This document shows, piece after piece, positions 54,546 through 64,000 of a DNA stretch of 64,000 bases (position 1 is its first letter; every line of letters starts with the position of its first letter). The notes under the pieces were generated by a model. That model ran no database searches. It had not been told where the DNA came from and worked only from the letters and a program-made list of their open reading frames with translations. Both the position numbers and the translations under genes were made by a program. This DNA is from Durusdinium trenchii (taxonomy: Eukaryota > Sar > Dinophyceae > Suessiales > Symbiodiniaceae): contig CAXAMN010026362.1 in NCBI GenBank assembly GCA_963970005.1, positions 69,827-133,826 on the forward strand. Reading direction: 5' to 3'.

Positions 54546-54959
54546 TATGATTCATCCGAAGCGCTGGGGGGAGCACCGAGCATCGTCGTCACCATGCGAA
54601 TTTGGTGAAGAAAGTGGTCCAGGTGATCAAGAAGTGTGAGGATGTTGGTTCAACGGATGGGTTTGGCCAGTCTGCGTGTTGGCCGATTGGTGTCTGCCAC
54701 AGAAGGTTCACAGGGCCTTGTTTCGAAAAGAACATGAAGCAATGATTTTGCGGGATCTTTATCTCACACGGAATCTGAAAACAACAAGTAAAGCAACGGT
54801 TCCAACGAGTTTTGGGGATACGCAGCGAAATCATGGTTGCAGTAGGAGTTCCAAATGAGTAAAGCGAACGGTCTTCCTTTGTTGAACTTGCCTGACCGCT
54901 TGAAAGGCAGCCAAGCTGTGATTGCAGGTGACAGGAATCTTGAAGTCTTTTAGGGGGAC

Positions 54960-55015
54960 CTTTTCGACGTCGCTGCCCAGGTCTTCCGCGCGTAGAGGAT
55001 TTGCCGAAGCTGCCC
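54960..55015 (-). CDS. Candidate minus-strand exon
   Basis: On the minus strand, GTCCCCAG is followed by GQLRQILYARKTWAATSK and two bases, then a GT donor. GC-rich and basic. No partner exon was identified and the protein is not recognised. Confidence 0.4.
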
Positions 55016-55067
55016 CTGGGGACGCAACGGCGAGGTTTGGGAGGAGACAGAGGTCAGGAAACAAGCA

Positions 55068-55135
55068 ATGGCCTCCAACCTAGTAGCAATGGCCTCCAAC
55101 CTAATGGCGATGGCCTCCAACCTACTGGCGAATCA
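55068..55135 (-). repeat. GCGATGGCCTCCAACCTA modules
   Basis: Three tandem modules with AGCAATGG, AGTAGCAATGG and ATGGCGATGG variants. Confidence 0.75.
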
Positions 55136-56960
55136 GAACCGTTGAAAGACTTGACTGAGTGGCACATGGCCATGTGAGGCCGGGTTTGAAGAGCCTGGGT
55201 TCGAAGACTTTGCAAAGGAATGTGTAAAAGCAGCATATGAATGCTGCTGCTTCGTTACTTGTATTAAGAGGTGTTGCCAAAGACCTGGCAATCATGAGGT
55301 CTTCCCCAACTTTCAAGGGACTCTTTGTACTCAAATTTGCTTGAGTTGGGGAACCACTTTTTCAGTCACCATTTCAATTTTGCCATGATTGCTTTGAGCA
55401 AGATTCAGATCATCAATGTGGAAGGATACAAAGGGCGGAATGGAGATTAGCTGATTTTTTTCATTGTGGAAACTTCATTCAGGAGACAGCTACAAATGAG
55501 CAACGTTGGCTCGTGGTCAGCAGCAGTTGCAACTTCTTGCGGTGCAATAGTCTTCACTTGCTTTACCTCCCATAGAATTGTCTCGCTCCAATGCATCGGT
55601 GGGGAATGGAGGATTCTTGGCTCTTTCTCTAAGGCTCTACCTGTTAGAGCCTTGAATATGCGTAGAGTGGCAGACAGTTAATCACTCCCACCTGGTCAGT
55701 GGTCCCAAGTAGACTGTTCCACAGTACATCTTGTGAAAGAAGACGCATTTGTTCTATCCATTTCGGGATCATGATCCGACTGAAGTTCCTTCTTTTTCGG
55801 ATGAAGCGTCCAGTACTACTGGAGCTTTCCGGACTCAACCGGATGAAGACGGCCTGACATGGCTGAAATCTGAGGCTCTACGTGGGCATCAACCCCTTGC
55901 TGCCTCCGCCCATGCTTGTGGTACCCGACTTCGTTCGTCACTGGCCGGGAGCTCGGTTATATAGTTGAGCTTCGTTCCTCGGATGGTCAAATGAGTCCAA
56001 AATCACCTCCTTCGTGCTTGTCATGTGGGAAAGAGGGATTTACAGAAGAGTTATTTGGAGAATCTGGGACTTGTGTTGATTTTACTTGGCCCAGTTAAAG
56101 CCAACCAGAATAATTTTACGGTGGGGACTTCAAAACAATCTAGGTTCTAGCGTGCACTGTGTACGCGGCGGGAAGAAGAGCGCTGGGTGAAGGGTCTTGG
56201 TCGGTATTCTTTATTATTGTATTTTTTTACAAGTGTTTTTGTTACCTTTCTTCCTTGTCCTTTACATGTTCTTCCTCTTTTGAAGGAGTTTCTGCAGCCA
56301 AGATCGCTCAACGACAGAGCAGCCATGGTGTCTCTTGAAGAACGTTTGCTCCCCCAAATCTACCAAATCCCTTGAACAATAAATACAGCAGGCAGAGCTG
56401 GCACAGCGGCATTTGTTGCCTTTAGCTTGACTCTTTCTCTTTGACAAGGATCAGGTTCTTTCAGAACGGGTAGTCTTTCTGTACAAATCGAAGTGCCAAA
56501 CAAATCGAACCTCTTAGGGTACCTGCAGGACAGATCCGCCAAGCAGGTGGACAGGTCTTGCAAGCCGAAAAACAACGCCTGAACCGATGTAGCTGGATGG
56601 GCAATGTTTTACAGGCCATCGCGGCCATCGGTTGGACATTGCGGCCATCGGTTCCTTTTGCGGTTGGAAGCCATTGCTGGAAGTGAATGATTCCCAGGTT
56701 TTCCCTGGTGACTCATTGGAAATCGGCCTGGCGAGAGGTCGAGGCTTTTTGGACCGAAATGCAAGATGGCTTGGCATCTTAGTGTATGAGGGCGCTCCCA
56801 CATGGGGCTCAAGCAAAGTCTGACTGGACAAATACGTCATACATGGCTTGTCGTCAGTCATACCCAAGTTTTCCCTGCGTCCAACGTGACTTCCTTAGGA
56901 ACTTACTCAGGGTTTTCCTACAAATTGCACCAGTTTTCGAGGCCTGGAGGCTTAGGTGCT
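55136..56960. other. No supportable gene
   Basis: Only short open frames without motifs or paired splice sites. Confidence 0.4.
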
Positions 56961-56963
56961 GAG

Positions 56964-57049
56964 TCGATGGCCCAACTCTGGGTTTCGACGTGGTTGAGTT
57001 GCCCTCGACTGAGGCAGAAGCACCAGACGTTGAGCCGGGGCCCATGGAG
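56964..57049 (+). CDS. Candidate acidic exon, unknown gene
   Basis: The acceptor is GTGCTGAG and the donor GT is at 57050. After a split codon it reads DGPTLGFDVVELPSTEAEAP and DVEPGPME. Codon use and composition look coding. No partner identified. Confidence 0.4.
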
Positions 57050-57087
57050 GTGGTGGGCCGTTGGTTGCCGTTCTTCAGGGTAGAATG

Positions 57088-57435
57088 ATTAGCGTCCTTG
57101 CTCCTAGTAGCGATGCCAGGAGCCCCTAAGGCCCTAGTAGCTTCTTGTTTGAGACTCTTCACGTTCCTGGCAGGCCTGGCTGACTGTTTTGTTTTTTTTT
57201 TTCAGCCAAGTCCTACTGGTGTTTTCTTTTTTGTGAAGTGCAGGGACCCTTTTGATTGAGATATAGACATATATAAAGTAACAAGAAGCTACTAGTAACA
57301 AGTGCATCGCTACTAGGAACAAGTGCCTTACTAGTAGTAACAAGAAAGCTATTTAATTTAATTCTAATAGCTTTTTGTTACTACTAGTAAGGCACCTGTT
57401 ACTACTAGCGTGGCACTTGTTACTAGTAGCGTGGC
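57088..57435. repeat. Modular repeat copies in both orientations
   Basis: A reverse copy at 57088-57150, a forward copy at 57277-57345 (TAACAAGTGC type), and a reverse run of GGCAC(C/T)TGTTACTA modules at 57362-57432. The last two face each other and could pair. Confidence 0.8.
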
Positions 57436-59240
57436 ACTTGTTATATGTTACATGATGGGACCCCTTCACGACAAAGGCTACTCGCTCCTGACCGTTTGTA
57501 GTCACTAGCTGAACTTTGAGCTTATAAAGAAGATCCACTGACCGACCACGCGGAGCCCTTTTTGGGTCTTCTTTACACCGAAAGCGCAAGGCTTGGCAGG
57601 GCGGGATAGTTATTATATAAAGTACGTTATTGGATGTCATATCAGTTTCTCACCCGGCATTTTCAAAGCGCACTTTCAATGGTCAGACTCTTCGCAACCT
57701 CTGAGGTCAGAAAGTCATGGACTCCCACACTGAGGCGGATTCGTGTGGCACACGAAAGGGTGTGTCGTCCTCCACCGGGTGCCTGGTGCCGGGATAGACA
57801 TGAGGGATGTTCCAAGCTACCAGAGTCCTTGGTTGATTGGGCCGGACAAGTTAAGTTCATCATTTGGTGAACACACAAGACTCTAAGTCAGTTTGGGTAG
57901 CGACGGGCAGTGAACATTCCTTTTTCTTTTGTATTTTGAAGGAGCTGAAGAACGAAAGAGCATCGTTTCCCATTTCAATGGCCACGGCTGCCAGCCGGTG
58001 CCGACCATGCAGGAGTCCGGTACCGAAGTTCGACTGCACTGGTTTTCGGGAGTTGTCGGTGCAGAGAGATGCCACCCAGCGAACACCCCCCCTGCCTGTT
58101 CGGAGCGCTCGGCCGTTTTGGGGCGGGGCGGAGCCCGGAACGCCTTTTTCGCCGTCGATCTGCCGGTTCGTTCGAACTGCAGGAGCCTGATGCCTGGGCG
58201 GTTCGTTCGATGACCAGCCACATCTTGGCGCAGTGCTCCCTGTCCCAGGTCAGGATATGCGGAGACATGGACGTTTTGGGGGCCATTTTCTCGGTCCAAG
58301 TGCTTTGGGGGGGGCTATGAAGGTATGAAGGATTCAGCAACAATGAAGGTGTGGTGGGCATAGGTCAGGCCATGTACATGAGAGGTGGAACGTCGGGCCA
58401 GGTACGGCGTGCGAGCTGGAACGGTAGACACTGAAAACCACGCGGTTGGACACCCAAACCCCGTAGGGCAAACAACACACCTGGGAGTCCAACTCTGGCG
58501 AACTCGAGTACTCGAACATCCGCAGGTCTTGAGTACGAAACACGAAGCAAAGCCCAAAGTTTCATGGTCCAGATGCCATGGAGATGTCCTCCTTATGTTC
58601 GCTCTTCCAAAACACACGTGAAGGACATCCCTCGTCCACTCTCCACCGTCCACCGTTTCGGCCGTTTGGAGGTCACGAAGATGTTGAGCCGGTATCGCCT
58701 GCTGCAGGTCGCCGCTTGGATTGAACCGGGCGATCAAGTCGCAACTAGGTCACTATAGGTGCTGGGTATACCGAACTCTCAGTTCCACATTAAGTTATAT
58801 ATTTACATACTTTTTTAAATATAAAACATATCCTTTGTTTGGGTGGGGTGTATGTGAGCAGTGTAGACATTGTTTTTTGTCAACAGAAATCCAGGTTAGA
58901 CAAGCATCAAGAATGGTTCTGCATTCCTGATGCTCACGAACAGTCGGCTCAGATGTATCACAACTTTTTGGAATCCAAGCATCGTGATCCACTGATAAGG
59001 CTGGGATATAGATGCACGGTGTACGCCTTTTCTGGTGTTCCCTCACATCCGACTTCGGCATCCCAGGATGGCATCCCTCGAAAAGGCAATATGGGATACT
59101 GGGTGTCGCTCCCTTTCACCGCTCTCTCCAAGTTCAATCGGCCTCCGAAAACCTGCCATCCCAATCGCACAAACCCAAAGACACCAATCCATCCAATCCA
59201 TTCCGATGTTCTTCTTCAAGATCCTATAGAAGAATGCTGT
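57436..59240. other. No firm gene
   Basis: Both strands are open for long stretches at 57930-58360 and 58315-58737, but with no motif or splice support that favours one strand. Confidence 0.35.
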
Positions 59241-59502
59241 GGGATTGGAGCAGTTCAATGCAACCGGACGTTTGGCCAGTTGCCCTCTTTTGCACCCAAA
59301 GGATCTCGAGAAGTTGAGAGAAGCTGAGATTGGAGCTTCCACTGCCCTGATAATCAAAGCTGAGATGTTCTGCACCTGCGCTCTGAGGAGCACCTTTTTG
59401 CGGTCTTCGCACATCAAAGCCTCTTCCGGGCGCTGCAGCTGGAGGAAGGGCGCCATCTCGATGGAGGTTCTTGCTCGTTCCCACGAGTTCGCCTGGTTTT
59501 GA
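59239..59502. other. Probable coding segment, strand uncertain
   Basis: The minus strand reads MAPFLQLQRPEEALMCEDRK and then VLLRAQVQNISALIIRAV. The plus strand over the same bases reads DLEKLREAEIGASTALIIKA. Both have coding-like composition. I lean to the minus strand because of its ATG and longer amphipathic pattern, but cannot decide. Confidence 0.35.
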
Positions 59503-60004
59503 CACGATCACCAGAGAAGCAGAGAAGATGGCAAAGCTCCACGTCGGTCCAGGTTCGATTCGTAGGCATTTCTATGCATTTCTTGTGGTCAGATGCATTG
59601 CTAAACGGAGCCCCAACAACTTGAAGCCATGGCAGTGGTGGAGGTAGACTCTTCGGGTTTTCAGCTGTGCAGGTCTTTGACCAGACATGAACTGATGTTC
59701 TGCTAGGACCTTTGGATACCTTTGGTACATGGGCCATTTCAACGTCGAAAAAGCTCGCCCTTTCAGGAGCCTGGACATGTAGCAGAGTTTGAAGCGTGGG
59801 AACCGAGAAGGGGCTGAGATCGGTGGCTCGGCACGATGCCAAACGAACTTGGGGTCCAGTTGAATAATTCTTCGGTGGTTGAGCCACTTTGGTAGCAGTG
59901 CCTGGCTCACACGGGGGGTGTGTAGCTGCAAGAGGCGCTCTCGTGCATGTGGGTTGCGGCGATGGTTTCACTGGGGCGATCATGGGTTGATCATGTACTT
60001 GCAG

Positions 60005-60413
60005 GTGCATGAACAGGGAGAGATGGAATCCTTACTATGTCCAAAACATGCCAAAACCATGTTTTACGTGTACTATCCTCCGAGTCCTAGCAGTGCAGAA
60101 AGGTGGCCAGCGCACTTTCGCAATTTGAACAAGTCTCAGGTTCGACCAAGGTTGCCACTCAATCCAAGTGACGTCCCTGATCTTCGTGGATGCACTCTTG
60201 AGGATGCCGCACCACGAAGGGTTCATCGGTGTCCTTTTTGGAAGCCCCGTCCATCCGAGTACCACGAGTACCACGAGTACCAGGAGTCTCCCACCGGCCA
60301 TGGCTGACGGCCGACATGACGGAGCGGACGAGGCCTGGCGAGGTGGCTGGTTCTGCTCTCCCTTGGCAGCGAGCCTGTTCTCGTTGGAGCAGGAGCACGG
60401 AGGGGAAGCGAAG
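60005..60413 (+). CDS. Unknown gene, two adjoining exons
   Basis: Exon 60005-60139 (acceptor TTGCAG, donor GT) reads VHEQGEMESLLCPKHAKTMF, then YVYYPPSPSSAERWPAHFRN and LNKSQ. Exon 60333-60413 (acceptor GACGAG, donor GT) reads AWRGGWFCSPLAASLFSLEQ and EHGGEAK. All four ends are on codon boundaries. The exon at 61460 also begins on a codon boundary and may follow. Function not recognised. Confidence 0.5.
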
Positions 60414-60744
60414 GTTTGGAGTTAGTCTGTGGGATGGATTGGAAGGATTAGAGTGATTAGAGGGAGGTTCAGTCTTGTCCCTCACTCTGATCCTGAAAGT
60501 GTGGGATCAACGAGCTTCGAGCGACAAGCAATGGGCTGTCAGGAATTCATGTTCAAGTTTCTCAACCCACTGGACTTGCAAGTTCTTGTCTTGTTGACAA
60601 GTTGTGCAACATAAGCCAACTCATGAAAGTCAGATGGAGCAACAAGTGAACCACGAGTGCCTGCCAGCTGATGTCCTCAGACAAGCCACTCACTCATCCA
60701 AAAGCGATCTTTGTAAAACCTGTTTGATGGAAAGCAGAGACAGT

Positions 60745-60850
60745 CGCTACTAGGAGCAAAGGCCATCACTACTAGGAGCCATCGGACGCTACTACTGTAG
60801 GGGCTCCTGGCCGAAGCTACGAACGGAACAAGGACGCTACGAACGGAGCT
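60745..60850 (+). repeat. Modular repeat array
   Basis: A forward array with CTACTAGG at the start and CTACGAACGG separators at the end. Confidence 0.8.
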
Positions 60851-60874
60851 TTTTCAAATAGTTTAGAAGAGACA

Positions 60875-61032
60875 GTTTTTGCTTCTTGAGCCCAGTGGCC
60901 TTGGCGTGCCAGTTCGGTGTCCCAGATGAGCGCTGGCTGGCCATTGGAGCCATGGATGAAGAGGAGACGGCGTGAGGTTTCGGCAGGAGGAGGTGTCACC
61001 ACTGAAGACGCTGAGACATCGATGATGATCAT
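60875..61032 (-). CDS. Candidate minus-strand first exon
   Basis: From an ATG at 61030-61032 (minus strand) the frame reads MIIIDVSASSVVTPPPAETS, then RRLLFIHGSNGQPALIWDTE, then LARQGHWAQEAKT before a GT donor. Composition is strongly coding. LLFIHGSNG resembles the HG loop of alpha/beta hydrolases and ALIWD resembles a WD repeat. Neither is established. Confidence 0.45.
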
Positions 61033-61459
61033 GGTGAGTGAAAACTAAAGGGATCAAACCTTTCCTGAGTCTGAGTGGTGGAAGATTTTGTCATCTTGTT
61101 CCAGGTCGTCTACACTCCATTTCCACATGTCGATTTACATCTGCCGGATGTCTAGGATGTCCTCCTTCATCCAGGTTCACATCATGACATAATTACAGGC
61201 TTGTCGTCGACTCACATGGCTGAGAAGCCCTTCAGAGCTGTGTCCATTCTGCCGCACAAGTGACTTGTTTGTGCCAACGGTTGGGAAATCCCCGATAGAC
61301 AGGTGGACCTCAGAGCGAGGCACAATGTAGTACATCATATTAAAACAAATATACTGTAGTGTATTGTATTATTATATATTATATGTGTATCTCCAGTTGA
61401 ACATAGGATTTAAACATCCATGACATCCATGACTGGGCTTCATGTGCATTTGCACGCAG

Positions 61460-61636
61460 ATCTACAATCTGAGAGTCTCGGATCAGCTCGACGACGCCCG
61501 ACGCCCAACTGCAGTTCGTGAGGAGTCACAGGCGGCCGCCGAGGAGGCCAGCTGCAGCTTTTTGGCTGCGCAAGAGCTCCAAGCAGAAGAGGCTGGGAGA
61601 GTGAAACGAGACGATGAGGCGTCCGTTGCAGCTCAG
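61460..61636 (+). CDS. Candidate coiled-coil exon, 59 codons
   Basis: The acceptor is CACGCAG. It reads IYNLRVSDQLDDARRPTAVR, then EESQAAAEEASCSFLAAQEL, then QAEEAGRVKRDDEASVAAQ. The end is either a GC donor at 61637 or a GT donor at 61642 (AGGTGAAAG). Probably belongs to the gene at 60005. Confidence 0.55.
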
Positions 61637-61709
61637 GCGAGGTGAAAGTGGTTCCATCATTGACATGTTTTGATCCCAAACGTCGGGAACTGTTGGGACC
61701 TTTCTTTTT

Positions 61710-62137
61710 CCTAGTAGGGTGGAGGCCATCGCTACTAGGTTCGAGGCCATCGCTATTAGAAACAAGAAGGGAAACACATCTGAGTCACATCTGTTGAAAA
61801 AACACAGAAGGGACATGTGTGTTTGGCGCCGTCGTCCGTCTGTCTGTCTGCCCTCGTGGTGGGAGAGTCGAAAAAAAACACGCTGATGAATGAGCCATTG
61901 TCTTGAGTCTTGATTATTGCTCGGACCTCGGAGGCTATGGTGACTATATGTTTCGTTTTCTGTGTTCTTGGCGGGTCATTTCATCGTGTTTGTCTCTCGG
62001 ACTTTGCCGGACTTTTCATTCGTGCTTCAGAGGGCGTATTGGACATCTTCAAAGCCTTTCGGCCCTTCTTGTGCACAAATTAGCTACTAGTAGCGATGCC
62101 CTTGCTACTAGTAGCAATTCCCTTGTTACTAGTTTGT
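61710..62137. repeat. Two modular repeat copies
   Basis: A forward GGTGGAGGCCATCGCTACTAGG pair at 61712-61765 and a reverse TAGCTACTAGTAGCGATGCCC run at 62080-62135. Confidence 0.75.
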
Positions 62138-62139
62138 TT

Positions 62140-63265
62140 TCTTATGTATTCTTATGTTAACATTGTTACAGAAACTCAAGTCCTTCATGATGTCAAGTCT
62201 TTGTGTGCCTCAGCAGGATGCTAGAAATGCTAGATGATCAATATGCAACACATCTATGCAGCCTATGGAGCTTAGTGAAGTAATGATACAGTCAGTCTTG
62301 AAGACGTTTTCTCAGGCCTACATGCGCTGTGGGAGCAGGCGAATTCGGACAGTATTTTCAAGGTTTTCGGTTTGTGGCGGTTTGATGCTTGAAAGGCTCA
62401 GGAATCTCTCGATGGTGCTGACAAAATGAGTTTTGCTTGCTTCCTAGCACTTTGAAGGAGAATTCTGCTTGCTTGACTGGTACTGAAACCAACGAGTGAT
62501 GCAGCCGAACTGGAAACCGAACCGAACGCGTCTGAGGCGCACTTCATGGGCTCAAGGTTTGGCGAGGGACCCAGAATGAGCGCTTCTCAAGTGCTGAGGA
62601 AAAAAAGGGTCTGGAACAGTCGAGTCAACAGAATACTCCAAACAGCTCAGCATTTTCGGTCTCAGACGCGGAAGTAAAAAAACTGAGATCCAGCTAGACG
62701 TTCAGCTGGCTCCTATTCCTGCAGGCGATCCTTGTTTTTTGGGGTCCTGCATTGGTTGATCCGGTCTATCCCATTCGAACCATCCGGTCTACACTCTCAG
62801 TGGTTTCTCGCAGAAACCGTCGTTCCAAAGACCAGATGAACACGTTCAACACGACGACTGGACGACGCCACGCGGGGGGGGCGCTTTCGTAACAGCGGAG
62901 GCTTAGGCTTAGGTTGGCCGAAAAAGAGTTGGTGCCTTCGAAGCTGGTCTTGTTGCCTTCGACATCTGTAAAGACTGGCCTTGGCTGTATGGCCCTTGGC
63001 TGGAGGGGTGTCTCAGGATGTCTCAGCGCCGTTGTTCCGTTCGCTTTTCTCGTCCGAGGCCATGGAGGGCATTGACTTGCGGCGGCAACGTGTCCAGTGG
63101 GTTTGGAAGCTCGTTGGAGTGAAATGACAGCAGCTGAGAGCCCTCGCTAAGTGACCAGGAACCTAATAGAAATGGCCTCCACCCGATGGCCGCGATGGCC
63201 TCCCCCCCTTAAAAGACGCACCTTGAGTCGTTTGGAGGGGATTTGTGGTCAGAGTCATTTAGCCC
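62140..63265. other. No firm gene
   Basis: A plus-strand segment near 63028-63080 (LFSSEAMEGIDLRRQ) is coding-like but lacks a partner. Otherwise I see nothing. Confidence 0.35.
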
Positions 63266-63269
63266 TTAG

Positions 63270-63445
63270 TTGAAGACCTGGAAGAAGAAGAGAGTCGTCA
63301 ATACCAGGGGGAGGAGAACAATCTGACCTGGTTTGGGGATGTGTTGGGGAACTCACATGAGAAAGAAGGGCTTTTCACCGAACTCACCGGTTGGGCCAAG
63401 GTGTTGCGGCAGCCCGTGTTGCCAGGTGCGACGGTGGGCTCGTGA
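63270..63445 (+). CDS. Candidate exon ending in a stop
   Basis: The acceptor is CCCTTAG. It reads EDLEEEESRQYQGEENNLTW, then FGDVLGNSHEKEGLFTELTG, then WAKVLRQPVLPG to TGA at 63443-63445. A GT donor inside it is also possible. It may be the terminal exon of the gene that starts near 60005, but the phase with 61460-61636 does not match directly. Confidence 0.5.
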
Positions 63446-63819
63446 AGGGCCTTTGCACCAACTGATGGGTTTGTGGAGGCAGCGATTCAGCCAAGGAAAG
63501 TGACAAGGACAGTTTTTGGAAGGCTCATCGTCCCATTTTACTTTTGTAGGACCAAAGCTGATGTGTAAGTTCCATTCAACAGTGAAGTTAGCTGTGCAAG
63601 ATTTTTCAGGTTAGTTTGCAACTCGCTTTGCCAAAAGAGTGAGTTCAGCCAAGAGTGGAATGGCCATGGCCAGGTGTGGTCTTGGAACTGTCGAAGACAG
63701 GCGCCGCTGGGATTGTAGAGAATCCCTCACAAGACTGCCCTAGGTCCCAATTAGGTAAGCGCAGGCCTCTACGAAACCCTGAGGTGGGCTTTCCCAAATA
63801 TTATATACATATTTGCAAG

Positions 63820-64000
63820 TACTACTAGGAACAAGTAGCTACTAGGGGCTCCTGGCATCGCTACTAGGAGCAAGGACGCTACTAGGGGCTCCTGGCATCG
63901 CTACTAGGAGCAAAGACGCTACTAGGGGCTCCTGGCCGTACTACTAGGAAGCTTCTTGCTAGGAACAAGTAGGGTTGGAGGCCATCGCCACTACGAACCC
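63820..64000 (+). repeat. Modular repeat array at window end
   Basis: A forward array with GGGGCTCCTGGC units alternating with GAGCAA(A)GGACG, GTTGGAGG at the end, and the last separator CTACGAACCC. It continues past the window. Confidence 0.85.

Larger units (their letters stand above)
49280..54955. other. Sparse region, repeats and weak exon candidates
   Basis: Weak plus-strand candidates: about 49470-49560 (LEAVFLSLAAREREAMQFG), 50040-50148 (FLAIVCWRCLTG, then a basic tail to a stop, possibly a transporter C-terminus) and 52690-52790 (GC-rich, SLRKPVTWPVEAGDAW). None has a phase-matched partner. Modular repeat copies are listed separately. Confidence 0.35.

Noticed and set aside
55190..55225. 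GGGTTCGAAGACTTTG as a tRNA T-arm
   Set aside because: No matching acceptor stem or D-arm could be folded around it.
1..64000. Dinoflagellate spliced-leader sequence or relicts
   Set aside because: I looked for the conserved end of the leader (TTTTGGCTCAAG) and did not see it on either strand. A computed search would be needed to be sure.
1..64000. CRISPR array, from the regularly repeated short motifs
   Set aside because: The CTACTAG arrays have reused, not unique, units between repeats, unit lengths of about 17-24 bp, and occur in a eukaryotic intron-rich context.

Overview
The window reads as nuclear DNA of a dinoflagellate, most likely Symbiodiniaceae or a relative (inference). It has long intron-dense genes cut into exons of 25-190 nt. 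Many splice donors are GC rather than GT. It carries a degraded retroelement of a reverse-transcriptase type that I associate with dinoflagellates (YVDN in place of YxDD). One short modular repeat family, built on CTACTAG/CTAGTAG, occurs dozens of times. I saw no bacterial-type operon, rRNA, convincing tRNA, spliced-leader RNA or CRISPR array. A run of ten Ns (18193-18202) shows this is a scaffold with a gap.

Layout. 2.3-7.2 kb (+): a pyruvate kinase gene rebuilt from eight or nine micro-exons whose reading phases agree across the joins. 10.8-12.6 kb (+): a few exon-like segments of unknown genes. 13.6-14.3 kb (+): a frameshifted coding remnant that runs into the edge of a retroelement. 14.26-24.73 kb (-): a retroelement of about 10.5 kb bounded by nearly identical direct terminal repeats. 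In its own orientation it holds a proline-rich ORF1, about 5 kb of spacer with a 55-bp minisatellite and a 42-bp repeat, then a GIY-YIG nuclease-like domain upstream of a reverse transcriptase. Both ORFs are broken.

25.9-30.4 kb (+): exons of a probable UTP14-like nucleolar protein, with a Lys/Ala-rich terminal exon of another gene on the opposite strand between them. 31.9-34.8 kb (+): a phase-consistent multi-exon gene of unknown function plus adjacent candidate exons. 38.7-38.9 kb: an unassigned exon. 40.0-47.2 kb (+): a MATE-family multidrug/toxin extrusion transporter rebuilt from twelve exons. 47.8-59 kb is sparse, with isolated candidate exons. 60.0-63.5 kb (+) holds another unknown multi-exon gene, with a minus-strand exon near 60.9 kb.

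The modular repeat lies in most introns of the pyruvate kinase and MATE genes, often within about 25 nt of a 3' splice site. It is absent from the retroelement. Exon limits come from reading the sequence for acceptor AG, donor GT/GC, phase and family motifs. None is confirmed by transcripts, and gene starts and ends are mostly not visible.
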